64,000 bases of DNA from Flavobacterium saliperosum (GTDB lineage Bacteria > Bacteroidota > Bacteroidia > Flavobacteriales > Flavobacteriaceae): positions 317,424 through 381,423 of the forward strand of contig NZ_FMTY01000003.1 in NCBI RefSeq assembly GCF_900100625.1, in the 5' to 3' direction. Below the pieces are notes generated by a model. The model was not told the origin of the DNA. It made no database searches and saw only the letters and a program-made list of their open reading frames with translations. The stretch's first letter is position 1, and every line of letters begins with the position of its first letter. The position numbers were made by a program, and so were the translations under genes. This document shows, one piece after another, positions 7,142-16,823 of this stretch.

Positions 7142-9298
7142 ATGAAAAGAATATTCCTTGCCTTATTGGTTTTAGGGCAACTGTCATATGGACAGGCTTC
7201 AAAGGATACGATGAATGTCAAACAACTTGAAAATGTAGTTGTAACAGCCAGTCGTAGTGTAACCTTAAAAAGAGAGGTTCCTGTAGCCATTTCAAAAATT
7301 ACACAAAAAACAATCAACGAGACCAAAGCAACGGCGGTTTACGAAATTATAAACAAAACCCCAGGCGTTTTAATGGTCAATTTGGGGAACGAACAACATT
7401 CGATGGCCATTCGCCAACCCATGACCACCAATTCCTATTATTTATACCTCGAAGACGGTTTACCTATCCGTCCGATGGGCGTTTTCAATCACAATGCATT
7501 ATTGGAAATCAATCAGTTCAACCTGCAGAGTATCGAAGTGGTCAAAGGACCGGTTTCATCACTGTACGGACCAGAAGCCGTGGGTGGCGCCGTCAATCTG
7601 ATTTCCTTAAAACCTTCTTTACAACCCGAGTTCAAATTCGGAATTCAGGCCGACCAATGGGGGTACAAACGGTTTCAGGCAGCCGGAGGGACCACGATTG
7701 GAAAAATCGGTTTCTATATTGCCGGATTATCAAGCGCACAACGCGATTCCTGGATGACCTATTCCGATTATAACAAAGACAACATCAACGCCAGAATCGA
7801 TTACAACATCAACACAAAAACCCGATTGATCGGAACCCTTTTTTACGGAAAATACAATTCCAACATGAGTGGAAGCATCAACGAAAATGATTTTTACAAC
7901 CGAACCTACAAAAGCACAACCGATTTTGCCTATAGAAAATCCGATGCGTTGCGAAGCAAAATAGCTTTGGAAAGAGATTGGAATGATAATTCGCATTCTT
8001 CCGTAACGGCTTTTACCAGAGATAATAAACTAGGTCAGAATCCGGCTTACGGCATTCGTTGGACACAAGGGCAAACGACTGCAAAAGGCGAAATCAATTC
8101 CAATGATTTTAAAAGTTATGGTGTGGTGGCGCAACACAATCAGAAATTTAAATTTCTTACTACGACATTGGTTGCCGGAGGATTGTTTGATTATTCTCCC
8201 GTAACTTACAATGCGTATCAAATCGATTTGAAAGCGAATCTGAATCCGGGCGGACAAACGGTGAGCAGTTATGAAATTACAGCCGAACGTCCCGACATTC
8301 GTTTAGCGGATTACGATGCCAAAATATACAATAAAGCTATCTTTTCACAGTTGAGTTTTAAACCGATAAATAAAGTTTTGGTTACGGTGGGCGGTCGTTA
8401 TGATAACATGAGTCTGGATTATACCAACAATATTGATACCTTCAGCGGAAGCAAAACCTACGATCAGTTTACGTTTAAATCGGGGGTGAATTACAATCCG
8501 TTTGATTTTGCAGGTTTTTACGGGAATTATGCACAAGGCTTTGCACCTCCGGGGCTGACTTCCATTTTCAGGGCAAAACCGGGAACAGGAGGAGCTACAG
8601 GTGTTCCGGCAGCGTTTTACTATAATTTGGAGTCGGCCGAATTTGACAATTACGAAGTGGGCGGATGGTTGAGTTTCTTCGGAAAAAAATTAAATATAGA
8701 ATACTCTCTTTATTATATGGAAGGGAAAAATGAATTGTTGAATATTCGCCAACCGGACAATTCCACGGATTACCAATCGGCCGGAAGAACGCGTCACAAA
8801 GGAATTGAATTTGCGGTAAATTACTCTCCGAATGAACAATTCCGATTCAGAGCAGGCGGTACTACCGCACAACACACTTTCATCGATTTTAAAGTTTCGG
8901 ACAAACCTTCCGATCCGGTTAAAGAGTTGAACGGTTTTGAAATGCCGTCGGCTCCGAAATGGACCGGAAATTCGGAAGTGAGTTATTATCCGAAGTGGTT
9001 GCCAAATTTCAGGACGTCAGTAGAATGGCAATTCGTTTCCAGTTGGTATCAGGATCAGATCAATACGGTGAAATATGACGGGTACAATGTTTTTAATGCC
9101 CGAGTAGGGTACCGATGGAAAGGGGTTGAATTGTATGTGAATGCCATGAATCTAACCGATAAATTATACGCCTATAATGTGACCAGAGGGAATACGGCAT
9201 CGGCGGCGCCCAGTTACACGGCAGCTGCACCGAGAACTTTCGTTTTTGGTTTACAGTACCAATTGCAACTTAATAAAAAACAAACGAATGAAAAATAA
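7142..9298 (+). CDS. TonB-dependent outer-membrane receptor
   Basis: 718 residues: signal peptide (residues 1-19, ending SYGQA), a TonB box-like ENVVVTA near residue 31, a plug domain (about 40-155) containing the conserved stretch IEVVKGPVSSLYGPEAVGG, then a 22-strand barrel rich in aromatic residues. The sequence ends with a basic NKKQTNEK tail. There is no N-terminal carboxypeptidase-like domain, unlike SusC-type receptors. It imports a chelated metal or cofactor across the outer membrane using TonB energy. The downstream propeller gene overlaps its 3' end by 11 bases, and a Cys-rich small protein lies 100 bases upstream. Confidence 0.92.
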   Translation: MKRIFLALLVLGQLSYGQASKDTMNVKQLENVVVTASRSVTLKREVPVAISKITQKTINETKATAVYEIINKTPGVLMVNLGNEQHSMAIRQPMTTNSYYLYLEDGLPIRPMGVFNHNALLEINQFNLQSIEVVKGPVSSLYGPEAVGGAVNLISLKPSLQPEFKFGIQADQWGYKRFQAAGGTTIGKIGFYIAGLSSAQRDSWMTYSDYNKDNINARIDYNINTKTRLIGTLFYGKYNSNMSGSINENDFYNRTYKSTTDFAYRKSDALRSKIALERDWNDNSHSSVTAFTRDNKLGQNPAYGIRWTQGQTTAKGEINSNDFKSYGVVAQHNQKFKFLTTTLVAGGLFDYSPVTYNAYQIDLKANLNPGGQTVSSYEITAERPDIRLADYDAKIYNKAIFSQLSFKPINKVLVTVGGRYDNMSLDYTNNIDTFSGSKTYDQFTFKSGVNYNPFDFAGFYGNYAQGFAPPGLTSIFRAKPGTGGATGVPAAFYYNLESAEFDNYEVGGWLSFFGKKLNIEYSLYYMEGKNELLNIRQPDNSTDYQSAGRTRHKGIEFAVNYSPNEQFRFRAGGTTAQHTFIDFKVSDKPSDPVKELNGFEMPSAPKWTGNSEVSYYPKWLPNFRTSVEWQFVSSWYQDQINTVKYDGYNVFNARVGYRWKGVELYVNAMNLTDKLYAYNVTRGNTASAAPSYTAAAPRTFVFGLQYQLQLNKKQTNEK

Positions 9299-10535
9299 GC
9301 TTCTTTTAGTTTTCGCAATGCTGTTATTTTCATTGCAAAACGGTAATTCCCAAATAACGGAAACGGAGACAAAATCGATTTATTCGGAAGGGGAGGCAAC
9401 CACCGTTTGTCCGTTTTTCACTTCAGATACTAAAGGACGAATGATGCTGAGTTTCGGTAAAGAGACCAAAGGTAAAGAAGCGGTTCTTTGCTATTCGTTT
9501 TTCAATTCCACAGAAAAAAAGTTTGAAATCCCTGTTGAAGTCCCGTCGAGTAGAGGAGTGGAACTTCATGGGGAAAATGTGCCTAAAATGATTGTCAAAC
9601 CCAACGGGGAAATGATAGCGGTTTGGGGAATCGATAATCCGACACCAAAGAAAAAATACGGTGGATTGGTTCAATATTCCCAATCGTTTGATGCCGGGAA
9701 AAGCTGGACACCGGCTACCCAATTGGTGAAAGACACCACCGGAATCGACCAACGTTATTTTGATATTGACCTGCTGCCAAACGGTGAAGTAGCGATTATC
9801 TGGCTGGACAACAGAAGTAAAACCGATTTGGATGGCTCTACGTTGTATTATGCCGAAACCAAAGGAAAAAGTGGTTTTCAAAATGAAAAACCCATAGGAG
9901 AAACGACATGCCAATGTTGCCGTACCGATTTGTATGTAGGCAAAAACGGCGTGATTTATGCGGCTTACAGGGACATTATCAACGAAGAAATTCGCGATAT
10001 GGTACTGACTTATTCCTTGGATAACGGAAAGACATTTTCTGTGCCGAAACGTATCAGTCCGGATGATTGGAAAATCAACGGCTGTCCTCATACCGGACCT
10101 ACAATGACACAAAACACCAGCGGACTGCATTTTGCCTGGTTTACCATGGGTGGCGGAGCAGGGGTTTTTTATGCTAATTCTTCCGATAACGGAATTCGTT
10201 TTTCTCAGAGAGAAAGCGTTAGTGACAACCCATCGGCGAAGCATCCGCAAATTGCTACTTTAACTAATGATGTTTTAATTGTGTGGGATGAAACGACGGA
10301 AGTTGACGGTAATTATTTCAATAGAATTGGCTTACAACTCAGAAGTCAAAACGGAAAAGTTTTGGATACAAAATTTGTCACATCGACTGAAGGTTCGGCC
10401 ACATTTCCAATAGTGAAAGCCTTAAATGAAAAGGAGGTGCTGGTTGCTTGGAGTCAGGGTGGTAAAGAAGAAAAGGTGTGTTATAAGGTGGTTCGGATTG
10501 AATCGGATGGAAAAAACAACAGTCCGAAATTTTAA
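9288..10535 (+). CDS. Secreted Cys-rich sialidase-like beta-propeller protein
   Basis: 415 residues from the ATG at 9288, which gives a clean signal peptide (MKNKLLLVFAMLLFSLQNG); the ATG overlaps the end of the TonB receptor gene. Repeated blocks such as SFDAGKSWTPAT and SLDNGKTFSVP are BNR/Asp-box motifs of sialidase-fold propellers. It also has the unusual motifs TCQCCRTDL and INGCPHTGPTM, whose Cys and His residues could form a metal site. Database annotation would probably be exo-alpha-sialidase, but the catalytic Arg triad and FRIP motif of true sialidases are not apparent. The operon context suggests a metal-binding accessory protein of the receptor. A terminator follows. Confidence 0.8.
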   Translation: MKNKLLLVFAMLLFSLQNGNSQITETETKSIYSEGEATTVCPFFTSDTKGRMMLSFGKETKGKEAVLCYSFFNSTEKKFEIPVEVPSSRGVELHGENVPKMIVKPNGEMIAVWGIDNPTPKKKYGGLVQYSQSFDAGKSWTPATQLVKDTTGIDQRYFDIDLLPNGEVAIIWLDNRSKTDLDGSTLYYAETKGKSGFQNEKPIGETTCQCCRTDLYVGKNGVIYAAYRDIINEEIRDMVLTYSLDNGKTFSVPKRISPDDWKINGCPHTGPTMTQNTSGLHFAWFTMGGGAGVFYANSSDNGIRFSQRESVSDNPSAKHPQIATLTNDVLIVWDETTEVDGNYFNRIGLQLRSQNGKVLDTKFVTSTEGSATFPIVKALNEKEVLVAWSQGGKEEKVCYKVVRIESDGKNNSPKF

Positions 10536-10562
10536 CCGGAGCCGATTTGAATCCGACATAAA

Positions 10563-10593
10563 AAATCCCCAATTACAGCGTAGTTGGGGATTT
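10563..10593 (+). terminator. Rho-independent terminator after the TonB cassette
   Basis: Arms AAATCCCCAA (10563-10572) and TTGGGGATTT (10584-10593) form a 10-bp stem between convergent genes. The A and T flanks suit termination in both directions. Confidence 0.75.
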
Positions 10594-10597
10594 GTAT

Positions 10598-10708
10598 TTA
10601 ATCTCTTTTCGGATTGTTTTTCTTGTCTCTCTTTTCTTCTTTCTTTTCTTTAGCGGTCTTAAGAGGTTCTTTTTTTACCGTTTTCTTTGCGTCTTGACTT
10701 TTTGCCAT
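10598..10708 (-). CDS. Very small basic Lys-rich protein (36 aa)
   Basis: ATG at 10708 (MAKSQDAKKTVKKEPLKTAK) to the stop at 10598. More than a third of the residues are Lys, with some Glu and Asp, so the peptide is probably unfolded or nucleic-acid binding. Very similar short Lys-rich peptides starting MAKSQ are present in many Flavobacterium genomes as far as I recall; their function is unknown. A -7-like TATCTTTA is seen on the minus strand about 45 bases upstream. It sits alone between two terminator-like regions. Confidence 0.6.
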   Translation of the reverse strand: MAKSQDAKKTVKKEPLKTAKEKKEEKRDKKNNPKRD

Positions 10709-10812
10709 GATAGTTGTTTTTAATGATAGCGTATCCTTTGCTATTAAAGTAAAGATAGCGAATAAGACGGACAATTCGTTATGAATACTCAAATAGATGA
10801 ATGGAGTACAAA

Positions 10813-11391
10813 TTATAAACCTAACTGTGTTCTTATTTTCTCGGTAATCACAGCATCAAGCAATTCTTTGTAGTTAGGGTCAAAACTGATGAATTTCCAC
10901 TTGCCTTCCGTAAAATCGTCTGCAATGGCAACCAGTTTGTCGTTTTTAACGATGTAAAAGGCGTTGCGATCCTTTTCAAAAGTTACGATGGAATTTGGGA
11001 AATTCTTATGGATGGATTCCTTTATTTTTTGTTGTGTGGCTTCCGAATTTATTGGTTTTTCATAAGTCATCCTAATGGCATTTTCATAACTCACCACACA
11101 ATAGAGTCCGTTTTCCAAGGCTTTGATGTCGGAAAAGTCAAAATGAGGAGTACTGTAAACGTAACGGATACTGTAGTTATCGTTTTGAAAAGCGCTGTCC
11201 ATGGCGCCATACATATCGGCGCGTTGCATGAATTTAAACACCAAGGGATGTGTGAAATTCAGGATGTCGTCAAAGGCCATGTTGTATGTGGCCTCATAGA
11301 GCGATTTGGTATCACGCTTTAAGTCATCAACCGATTGCGCAGAATGCACCACGGATACGAGTAACATTAAAAAGGTGATTTTGAAGCGCAT
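10813..11391 (-). CDS. Secreted hypothetical protein, paralog of the next gene (192 aa)
   Basis: A signal peptide (MRFKITFLMLLVSVVHSAQS) is followed by a soluble alpha/beta domain. The protein aligns along its whole length with the neighbouring gene product at 11463-12038: both have a DL-K-(D/E)-(T/A)-K/LY-EA start, an F-(D/E)-(D/A)-I block, a central (F/L)(Y/F)CVV(S/E)(Y/H)(E/D)NA(I/M) motif, a KWKF block and end in EKI(R/K)T(Q/E)LGL. No known catalytic motif is visible. The pair looks like a tandem duplication of a periplasmic or surface protein. Function unknown. Confidence 0.72.
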   Translation of the reverse strand: MRFKITFLMLLVSVVHSAQSVDDLKRDTKSLYEATYNMAFDDILNFTHPLVFKFMQRADMYGAMDSAFQNDNYSIRYVYSTPHFDFSDIKALENGLYCVVSYENAIRMTYEKPINSEATQQKIKESIHKNFPNSIVTFEKDRNAFYIVKNDKLVAIADDFTEGKWKFISFDPNYKELLDAVITEKIRTQLGL

Positions 11392-11462
11392 CGAAACTAA
11401 ATTTTTATAAATATAGCAAAACCAATTTACCAGGACAACTGCTCAATGATTTATTATGTTTC

Positions 11463-12038
11463 TTATAAACCCAACTCGGTTTTTATTTTTTCATTAAAAA
11501 GCATATTGAAAAGCTGTCCGCTTTTGTCGTTGTTTAAGAATTTCCATTTGTTTTTGGTCTGTTCATCGGCAATGGCAATCATAGTAGAGCGCATTTTAAT
11601 GGAAAAAGTATTGGATGCTTTGTCATAGGTAACTTCATCCGCCTTCATGGAAGCCTTAAAGGTCGCTATTAGATCTTCCGCACCTTCCATTGGTGTATTA
11701 AATTTCATAGTCATGGCATTATCGTGTTCCACAACACAGAAAAGCTTATTTTCAATTTTTTTGATGTTCCCAAACTTGAAATTGGGTGCTACTGGAATCA
11801 GTTTGATTGTAAATTGGTCATTAGCCATCATCTGGTCGAACATTTCTTTCATCTGTTCTTTGGAAACGATTTCGAAAACTTTCGGATAGGTGTGTTCAAA
11901 AATGGCATCGAAATTCAAATTAGCAGAGGCTTCATATGTTTTTTGCGCTTCCGTTTTCAGCGAAGTCAAGTCCTGCGCGTGAATGTTCGAAGCAAATGAT
12001 GCGATAAGCACTAAAAGAAGAAATAGTCTGTTTTTCAT
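11463..12038 (-). CDS. Secreted hypothetical protein, paralog of the previous gene (191 aa)
   Basis: Signal peptide (MKNRLFLLLVLIASFASNIH, cleavage after HA) and a mature domain of about 170 residues, homologous to 10813-11391 (CVVEHDNAM, NKWKFLNND, final EKIKTELGL). A -7-like TATATTTG lies on the minus strand at 12052-12059, only 13 bases upstream of the ATG. That places its promoter directly against the secA terminator. No enzymatic motif is recognised. Confidence 0.72.
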   Translation of the reverse strand: MKNRLFLLLVLIASFASNIHAQDLTSLKTEAQKTYEASANLNFDAIFEHTYPKVFEIVSKEQMKEMFDQMMANDQFTIKLIPVAPNFKFGNIKKIENKLFCVVEHDNAMTMKFNTPMEGAEDLIATFKASMKADEVTYDKASNTFSIKMRSTMIAIADEQTKNKWKFLNNDKSGQLFNMLFNEKIKTELGL

Positions 12039-12056
12039 GATTTGATTTTTTCAAAT

Positions 12057-12087
12057 ATAAAAAATCCCCAACCTAAGTTGAGGATTT
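12057..12087 (-). terminator. Rho-independent terminator of secA
   Basis: On the minus strand an 11-bp stem (AAATCCTCAAC pairing with GTTGGGGATTT, one wobble) with a 4-base loop is followed by a T tract. It lies 24 bases past the secA stop and abuts the promoter of the following gene. Confidence 0.8.
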
Positions 12088-12110
12088 TGAGGATTTATTT
12101 TTTAAAAACG

Positions 12111-15100
12111 TTATTCGTTTACCACAATCCATTCGCCGGAAGCCAACATGGGTTCCGCTTTTTTGAATTTCATGGTTTCGGTTTTTCCGCTCATAACGTG
12201 TTTGATTGTAACGTTATCGTTACGGTTAATTTTCGGCTGATCACGAACGATGGTTTCAGTTACATGGTGTTGTTGCTGCTGCTGTTGCATTTGCCCAGCT
12301 TCACGGTTTCTCGCCGCCAATTCATCCGTATTTAAAACTTCTTCTTTAGAAATCGTATAATCTTCCTGAACCGGTACTTCCTGCGCTTCCTGAATGTTAT
12401 TCGGGTTTTGCGACGGTAAATCACCTTTGAACAAGAATGAAATCACTTCTTTATTGACACCGTCCAACATGTTTTTGAACAAGTTAAACGCTTCGAATTT
12501 ATAAATCAACAATGGATCTTTTTGCTCATGAACGGCCAACTGAACCGATTGTTTCAATTCGTCCATCTTGCGTAAGTGTTTCTTCCATGCTTCGTCAACG
12601 ATGGCTAAGGTGATGTTCTTTTCGAAATCGGCCAACAATGTTTTTCCTTCGGTTAGGTAGGCTTTTTCCAAATCGGTAACCACGTTAAGCGTTTTGATAC
12701 CGTCAGTAAACGGAACCACGATACGCTCAAACTGACCGTTGTTGTTTTCGTATACGTTTTTAATTACCGGGAAGGCTTCTTTGGCGTTGCGTTCCTGTTT
12801 CTCATCGTAATGCGCTAATGCCGCTTTGTAAACTTTTCCGGCGATTTCCATTTCCGAAAGTTTGTTGAAATCACTTTCTGAAACCGGCGACTCGATAGCG
12901 AAGTAACGGATCAATTCGAATTCGAAATTTTTGAAATCTTTGGTAACTTTATTGTTTTCCACAAGTAGTTCTGCCAAATCATACATCATGTTGGCCAAAT
13001 CCACTTTCAGACGTTCTCCGTGTAATGCGTGACGACGACGTTTGTATACTACTTCACGTTGCGCGTTCATAACGTCATCATATTCTAACAAACGTTTACG
13101 CGTTCCGAAGTTGTTTTCTTCTACTTTTTTCTGTGCTCTTTCAATCGACTTGGTCATCATCGAGTGCTGAATTACTTCACCTTCTTTGATTCCCATTCTG
13201 TCCATTACTTTCGCTACTCTTTCCGAACCGAACAAACGCATCAGGTTATCTTCCAAAGACACATAGAACTGTGAACTTCCCGGATCTCCCTGACGTCCTG
13301 CACGACCTCTTAACTGACGGTCTACACGACGTGAATCGTGACGTTCCGTTCCGATAATCGCTAAACCACCAGCGGCTTTCACTTCGGGCGATAATTTAAT
13401 ATCGGTTCCACGACCTGCCATGTTAGTTGCAATCGTCACTACGCCCGGATTACCGGCTTCGGCAACAATCTGTGCTTCCTGTTTGTGTAATTTCGCATTC
13501 AATACGTTGTGTGGAACACCGCGCATTTTCAGCATTCGGCTTAATAATTCCGAAATCTCAACCGAAGTGGTACCGATCAGTACCGGTCTTCCTGAAGCTG
13601 CAATTTGTTGAACGTCTTCCGCCACCGCGTTGAATTTCTCACGAACGGTACGGTAAATTAAGTCTTCTTTATCTTTACGGGCAATTCCTCTGTTAGTTGG
13701 AATTTCCACTACGTCTAATTTGTAAATTTCCCAGAATTCCCCTGCTTCTGTAACAGCAGTACCGGTCATACCCGCTAATTTGCTGTACATACGGAAGTAA
13801 TTCTGTAATGTGATCGTTGCGAAAGTTTGTGTAGCCGCTTCAATTTTTACGTTTTCTTTGGCTTCAATCGCCTGGTGCAATCCATCAGAATAACGACGAC
13901 CGTCCATGATACGACCCGTTTGCTCATCGACAATCATGATTTTGTTGTCCATGATAACGTATTCCGTATCTTTTTCGAATAACGTATAGGCTTTTAAAAG
14001 TTGCGTTAACGTGTGAATACGCTCGCTTTTTACTCCGAAATCCTGGAACAGTTGTTCTTTGGCTTCTGCTTCTTCTTCTTTGGCCAGTTTTTGTTTTTCG
14101 ATGTTGGCAATTTCAGTTCCGATATCCGGAAGGATGAAGAAATCATCGGAAGTATCCTGAGAAAGGAATTTGATTCCGTTATCCGTTAATTCTACCTGAT
14201 TGTTTTTTTCTTCGATTACGAAATACAAGGCTTCATCAACAATCGGCATTTTACGGTTGTTGTCCTGCATGTATTCGTTTTCGGTTTTCTGAAGCAATTG
14301 TTTAACGCCTTCTTCCGATAAGAATTTGATTAATGCTTTATTTTTTGGCAAAGCACGGTAAGCTCTTAAAGTCTGGAAACCGGCCTCTTTTGTATTTCCT
14401 TCTTTCATTAAGCGTTTTGCTTCGGTAAGGAAGCCATTCGCTAATTGACGCTGAAGGTTATATAAGTTTTCGATTTTCGGTTTTAATTCGTTGAATTCGT
14501 GACGGTCACCCTGAGGAACCGGACCGGAAATAATCAACGGTGTACGCGCATCATCAATCAATACGGAATCCACCTCATCGACAATCGCGTAGTTGTGTTT
14601 TCTTTGTACCAATTCACCCGGTGTATGTGCCATGTTATCTCTTAGGTAATCGAAACCGAATTCGTTATTGGTTCCGTAAGTGATATCGGCGTTATAGGCA
14701 CGACGTCTGGCATCAGTATTCGGCTGGTGGTTGTCGATACAATCTACTGTCAAACCGTGGAATTCGAATAAAGGTGCTTTCCACGTGCTGTCACGTTTGG
14801 CAAGGTAATCATTCACGGTTACCAGGTGTACTCCGTTTCCGGTTAAGGCATTTAAGTACATTGGTAAAGTCGCAACCAAAGTTTTACCTTCACCCGTTTG
14901 CATCTCGGCAATTTTACCCTGATGTAAAACGGTACCACCAATTAACTGAACATCGTAGTGAATCATGTCCCAAGTGATGGCTTTTCCTGCCGCATCCCAT
15001 GAGTTCGCCCAAACCGAGTTGTCACCTTCAATAGTGATATACGATTTAGTTGCGGATAATTCGCGGTCTTTTGGTGTAGCCGTTACCGTAATTTGTGTGT

Positions 15101-15476
15101 TTTCTTTGAAACGACGTGCGGTTTCTTTTACTACAGCAAAGGCTTCCGGAAGGATGTCGCTCAATACTTTTTCAGAGATTTCATAAGCTTCTTTTTCAAT
15201 TCCATCAATAACGGCATAGATATCTTCTTTTTTGTCAATATCTGCGGTAGCTTCAACTTCCTGTTTTAAAGCTTCGATTTTAGCATCTTGTTCCGCACGG
15301 GCAGCTTTGATCTGTTCTTTGAAATACGTTGTTTTTGCTCTCAGTTCGTCATTCGATAAGGCTGCTAAAGCACCTTCGAAAGACTTTATTTTGGCAATAA
15401 TCGGTTGAATTGCTTTTACGTCTTTTTGGGATTTGTCACCCACAAAAGCTTTTAATATGCTGTTTATGAAACTCAT
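12111..15476 (-). CDS. secA: Preprotein translocase ATPase SecA
   Basis: 1121 residues, longer than the E. coli protein (901) because of insertions in the motor and C-terminal parts, as is usual in Bacteroidetes. [20 protein letters not shown] is the Walker A region of nucleotide-binding domain 1. [20 protein letters not shown] is the DEAD-like Walker B region. [10 protein letters not shown] and [14 protein letters not shown] are the domain 2 motifs. The C-terminal Cys-type zinc motif of E. coli SecA is absent; the tail ends [17 protein letters not shown] and a short Gln run (QQQQQQ) precedes it. SecA drives unfolded precursors through SecYEG. It is a single transcript with its own -7 box and a terminator. 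Confidence 0.97.
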   Translation of the reverse strand: MSFINSILKAFVGDKSQKDVKAIQPIIAKIKSFEGALAALSNDELRAKTTYFKEQIKAARAEQDAKIEALKQEVEATADIDKKEDIYAVIDGIEKEAYEISEKVLSDILPEAFAVVKETARRFKENTQITVTATPKDRELSATKSYITIEGDNSVWANSWDAAGKAITWDMIHYDVQLIGGTVLHQGKIAEMQTGEGKTLVATLPMYLNALTGNGVHLVTVNDYLAKRDSTWKAPLFEFHGLTVDCIDNHQPNTDARRRAYNADITYGTNNEFGFDYLRDNMAHTPGELVQRKHNYAIVDEVDSVLIDDARTPLIISGPVPQGDRHEFNELKPKIENLYNLQRQLANGFLTEAKRLMKEGNTKEAGFQTLRAYRALPKNKALIKFLSEEGVKQLLQKTENEYMQDNNRKMPIVDEALYFVIEEKNNQVELTDNGIKFLSQDTSDDFFILPDIGTEIANIEKQKLAKEEEAEAKEQLFQDFGVKSERIHTLTQLLKAYTLFEKDTEYVIMDNKIMIVDEQTGRIMDGRRYSDGLHQAIEAKENVKIEAATQTFATITLQNYFRMYSKLAGMTGTAVTEAGEFWEIYKLDVVEIPTNRGIARKDKEDLIYRTVREKFNAVAEDVQQIAASGRPVLIGTTSVEISELLSRMLKMRGVPHNVLNAKLHKQEAQIVAEAGNPGVVTIATNMAGRGTDIKLSPEVKAAGGLAIIGTERHDSRRVDRQLRGRAGRQGDPGSSQFYVSLEDNLMRLFGSERVAKVMDRMGIKEGEVIQHSMMTKSIERAQKKVEENNFGTRKRLLEYDDVMNAQREVVYKRRRHALHGERLKVDLANMMYDLAELLVENNKVTKDFKNFEFELIRYFAIESPVSESDFNKLSEMEIAGKVYKAALAHYDEKQERNAKEAFPVIKNVYENNNGQFERIVVPFTDGIKTLNVVTDLEKAYLTEGKTLLADFEKNITLAIVDEAWKKHLRKMDELKQSVQLAVHEQKDPLLIYKFEAFNLFKNMLDGVNKEVISFLFKGDLPSQNPNNIQEAQEVPVQEDYTISKEEVLNTDELAARNREAGQMQQQQQQHHVTETIVRDQPKINRNDNVTIKHVMSGKTETMKFKKAEPMLASGEWIVVNE

Positions 15477-15510
15477 AATCTGGTTTGGTTTATATTCAAA
15501 TAAATGTGTG

Positions 15511-15518
15511 CAAATTTA
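15511..15518 (-). promoter_or_regulatory. -7 element TAAATTTG of secA
   Basis: On the minus strand TAAATTTG lies 34 bases before the secA ATG and matches TAnnTTTG. The partner box is not clear because the upstream bases are the T tract of the preceding terminator. Confidence 0.45.
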
Positions 15519-15521
15519 CAC

Positions 15522-15549
15522 AAAAAAAAAGCCTCGTGAGAGACTTTTT
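15522..15549 (-). terminator. Terminator after the DUF2795 gene
   Basis: On the minus strand AGTCTC, loop TCAC, GAGGCT is followed by nine T residues. It separates the DUF2795 gene from secA. Confidence 0.7.
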
Positions 15550-15566
15550 CGCTGTGCGTTTATTTT

Positions 15567-15788
15567 TTAATACTCATCCTCGTTCCAAAGGTAATCTTCG
15601 TCGGTTGGATAGTCTGGCCATATCTCTTCCATTGATTCGTAGATTTCCCCTTCGTCTTCTATCGATTGCAGGTTTTCCACTACTTCTAATGGCGCTCCGG
15701 TTCTGATAGCATAGTCGATAAGTTCATCTTTTGTGGCTGGCCACGGGGCATCACTTAAATAAGACGCCAATTCTAATGTCCAATACAT
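15567..15788 (-). CDS. DUF2795 domain-containing small acidic protein (73 aa)
   Basis: The start is the ATG at 15788 (MYWTLELASYLSDAPWPAT); nine further in-frame codons upstream give a poor N-terminus. LASYLSDAPWPATKDELIDY is the DUF2795 signature, a short helical domain widespread in bacteria. The C-terminal third is strongly acidic with Trp and Tyr residues (EEIWPDYPTDEDYLWNEDEY). Soluble, no signal peptide. Bacteroidetes carry very similar copies, often near translation or secretion genes. Function unknown. Confidence 0.85.
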   Translation of the reverse strand: MYWTLELASYLSDAPWPATKDELIDYAIRTGAPLEVVENLQSIEDEGEIYESMEEIWPDYPTDEDYLWNEDEY

Positions 15789-15966
15789 CTTTGATTGATT
15801 TATAGTTTTATGCAAAAATAAATTTTATACTGAAAAAATCAAGTAAAATTTCTTTTATTTTAAAAAAAGTTAAGAACGTCTTGTTCAGACTGCAGCATTT
15901 AGACATCAGACTGCAGTTTTGTTTCAATGAAATACTGCTTTCTGCTACCTGCAATCTGACTGCTGC

Positions 15967-16539
15967 TTACTGTTTACGCGGAATCCATTTCACTTCGTCA
16001 GCGTGCAGGTCATGGGACAACTTTCGTGCCAAGACGAAAAGGTAGTCAGAAAGTCGGTTCAGGTAGGTTAAAACCATCTCGTCGATGACTTCAATTTCGT
16101 GTAATTGCGTGGCTAAACGCTCGGCGCGACGGCATACACAGCGGGCTATATGACAATATGACACAGTGGTGTGACCGCCCGGCAATACAAAATGCGTCAT
16201 TGGCGGTAAAGCCTGATCCATGGTGTCAATTTCGTTTTCCAAGAAGGTAACATCTTCATCGGAAATCCGGTTGATGTTTAGCCGTTGTTGACCATTTTTT
16301 AGAATTTCTTTTTCGGGTGGCGTGGCCAAAATAGCGCCTACAGTAAACAAGCGGTCCTGAATTTCGATTAACACGTTTTTATACAACGGATTGATGTCCT
16401 GATCGCGGATTAATCCGATATAGGAGTTCAATTCGTCTACGGTGCCGTAGCTTTCTATGCGGATGTGGTGTTTGGGTACGCGGGTTCCGCCGAATAGGGC
16501 CGTGGTTCCTTTATCGCCGGTTTTGGTATATACTTTCAT
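15967..16539 (-). CDS. Cob(I)yrinic acid a,c-diamide adenosyltransferase, PduO/MMAB type
   Basis: 190 residues. TGDKGTTALFGGTRVPKHH (residues 6-24) is the ATP-binding N-terminal motif, and CRRAERLATQL near residue 135 is the conserved C-terminal motif of PduO-type ATP:cob(I)alamin adenosyltransferases. The enzyme converts cob(I)alamin to adenosylcobalamin, the cofactor of methylmalonyl-CoA mutase. Together with meaB and the biotin-dependent carboxylase it supports a propionyl-CoA route. The flanking 15789-15966 gap has only short CTGC/TGCAG-rich repeats. Confidence 0.93.
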   Translation of the reverse strand: MKVYTKTGDKGTTALFGGTRVPKHHIRIESYGTVDELNSYIGLIRDQDINPLYKNVLIEIQDRLFTVGAILATPPEKEILKNGQQRLNINRISDEDVTFLENEIDTMDQALPPMTHFVLPGGHTTVSYCHIARCVCRRAERLATQLHEIEVIDEMVLTYLNRLSDYLFVLARKLSHDLHADEVKWIPRKQ

Positions 16540-16603
16540 CTCATTAGACTTTATTTGTTATTGGTATTCGATGCAACTCGCCAAAAGCTCGTGTCATTTT
16601 TAT

Positions 16604-16638
16604 GAGTTGCTAAGTGTCAAAGTTGCTAAGTTACTGAG
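16604..16638. repeat. Short extragenic repeat with CTAAGTTACTGAG
   Basis: Contains GTTGCTAAGTGTC and GTTGCTAAGTTACTGAG. The 13-base word CTCAGTAACTTAG occurs here in reverse (16626-16638) and again at 29734-29746, in another intergenic gap. Confidence 0.45.
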
Positions 16639-16660
16639 TTTTTTGAGGAGTAACCAAAAA

Positions 16661-16760
16661 TAAAAGACAAATCCTGACTAGCCCCGACAGCAGCGGCATC
16701 GTGTAGAGCGGATGGCGGGAATAGGGATAGCCAATATATCCCGAACCATTCGCTTCAAAA
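16661..16760 (-). repeat. Mosaic extragenic repeat, copy B (reverse orientation)
   Basis: Read on the minus strand it begins GAAGCGAATGGTTCGGGAT, passes through ATTCCCGCCATCCGCTC and ends TCGGGGCTAGTCAGGATTTG then TCTTTT. This is the same frame of words as copy A (4074-4205), but the middle differs and has no palindrome. Confidence 0.7.
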
Positions 16761-16823
16761 GAAACATAATTAAAAGTTTGAATTTAGTTAGCAATTAACC
16801 AAATCCACCAATAACCAAATTTG

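Noticed and set aside
9246..9287. Longer start of the propeller protein
   Set aside because: The extra residues would precede the signal peptide and lie inside the TonB receptor gene; the ATG at 9288 gives a clean signal peptide.
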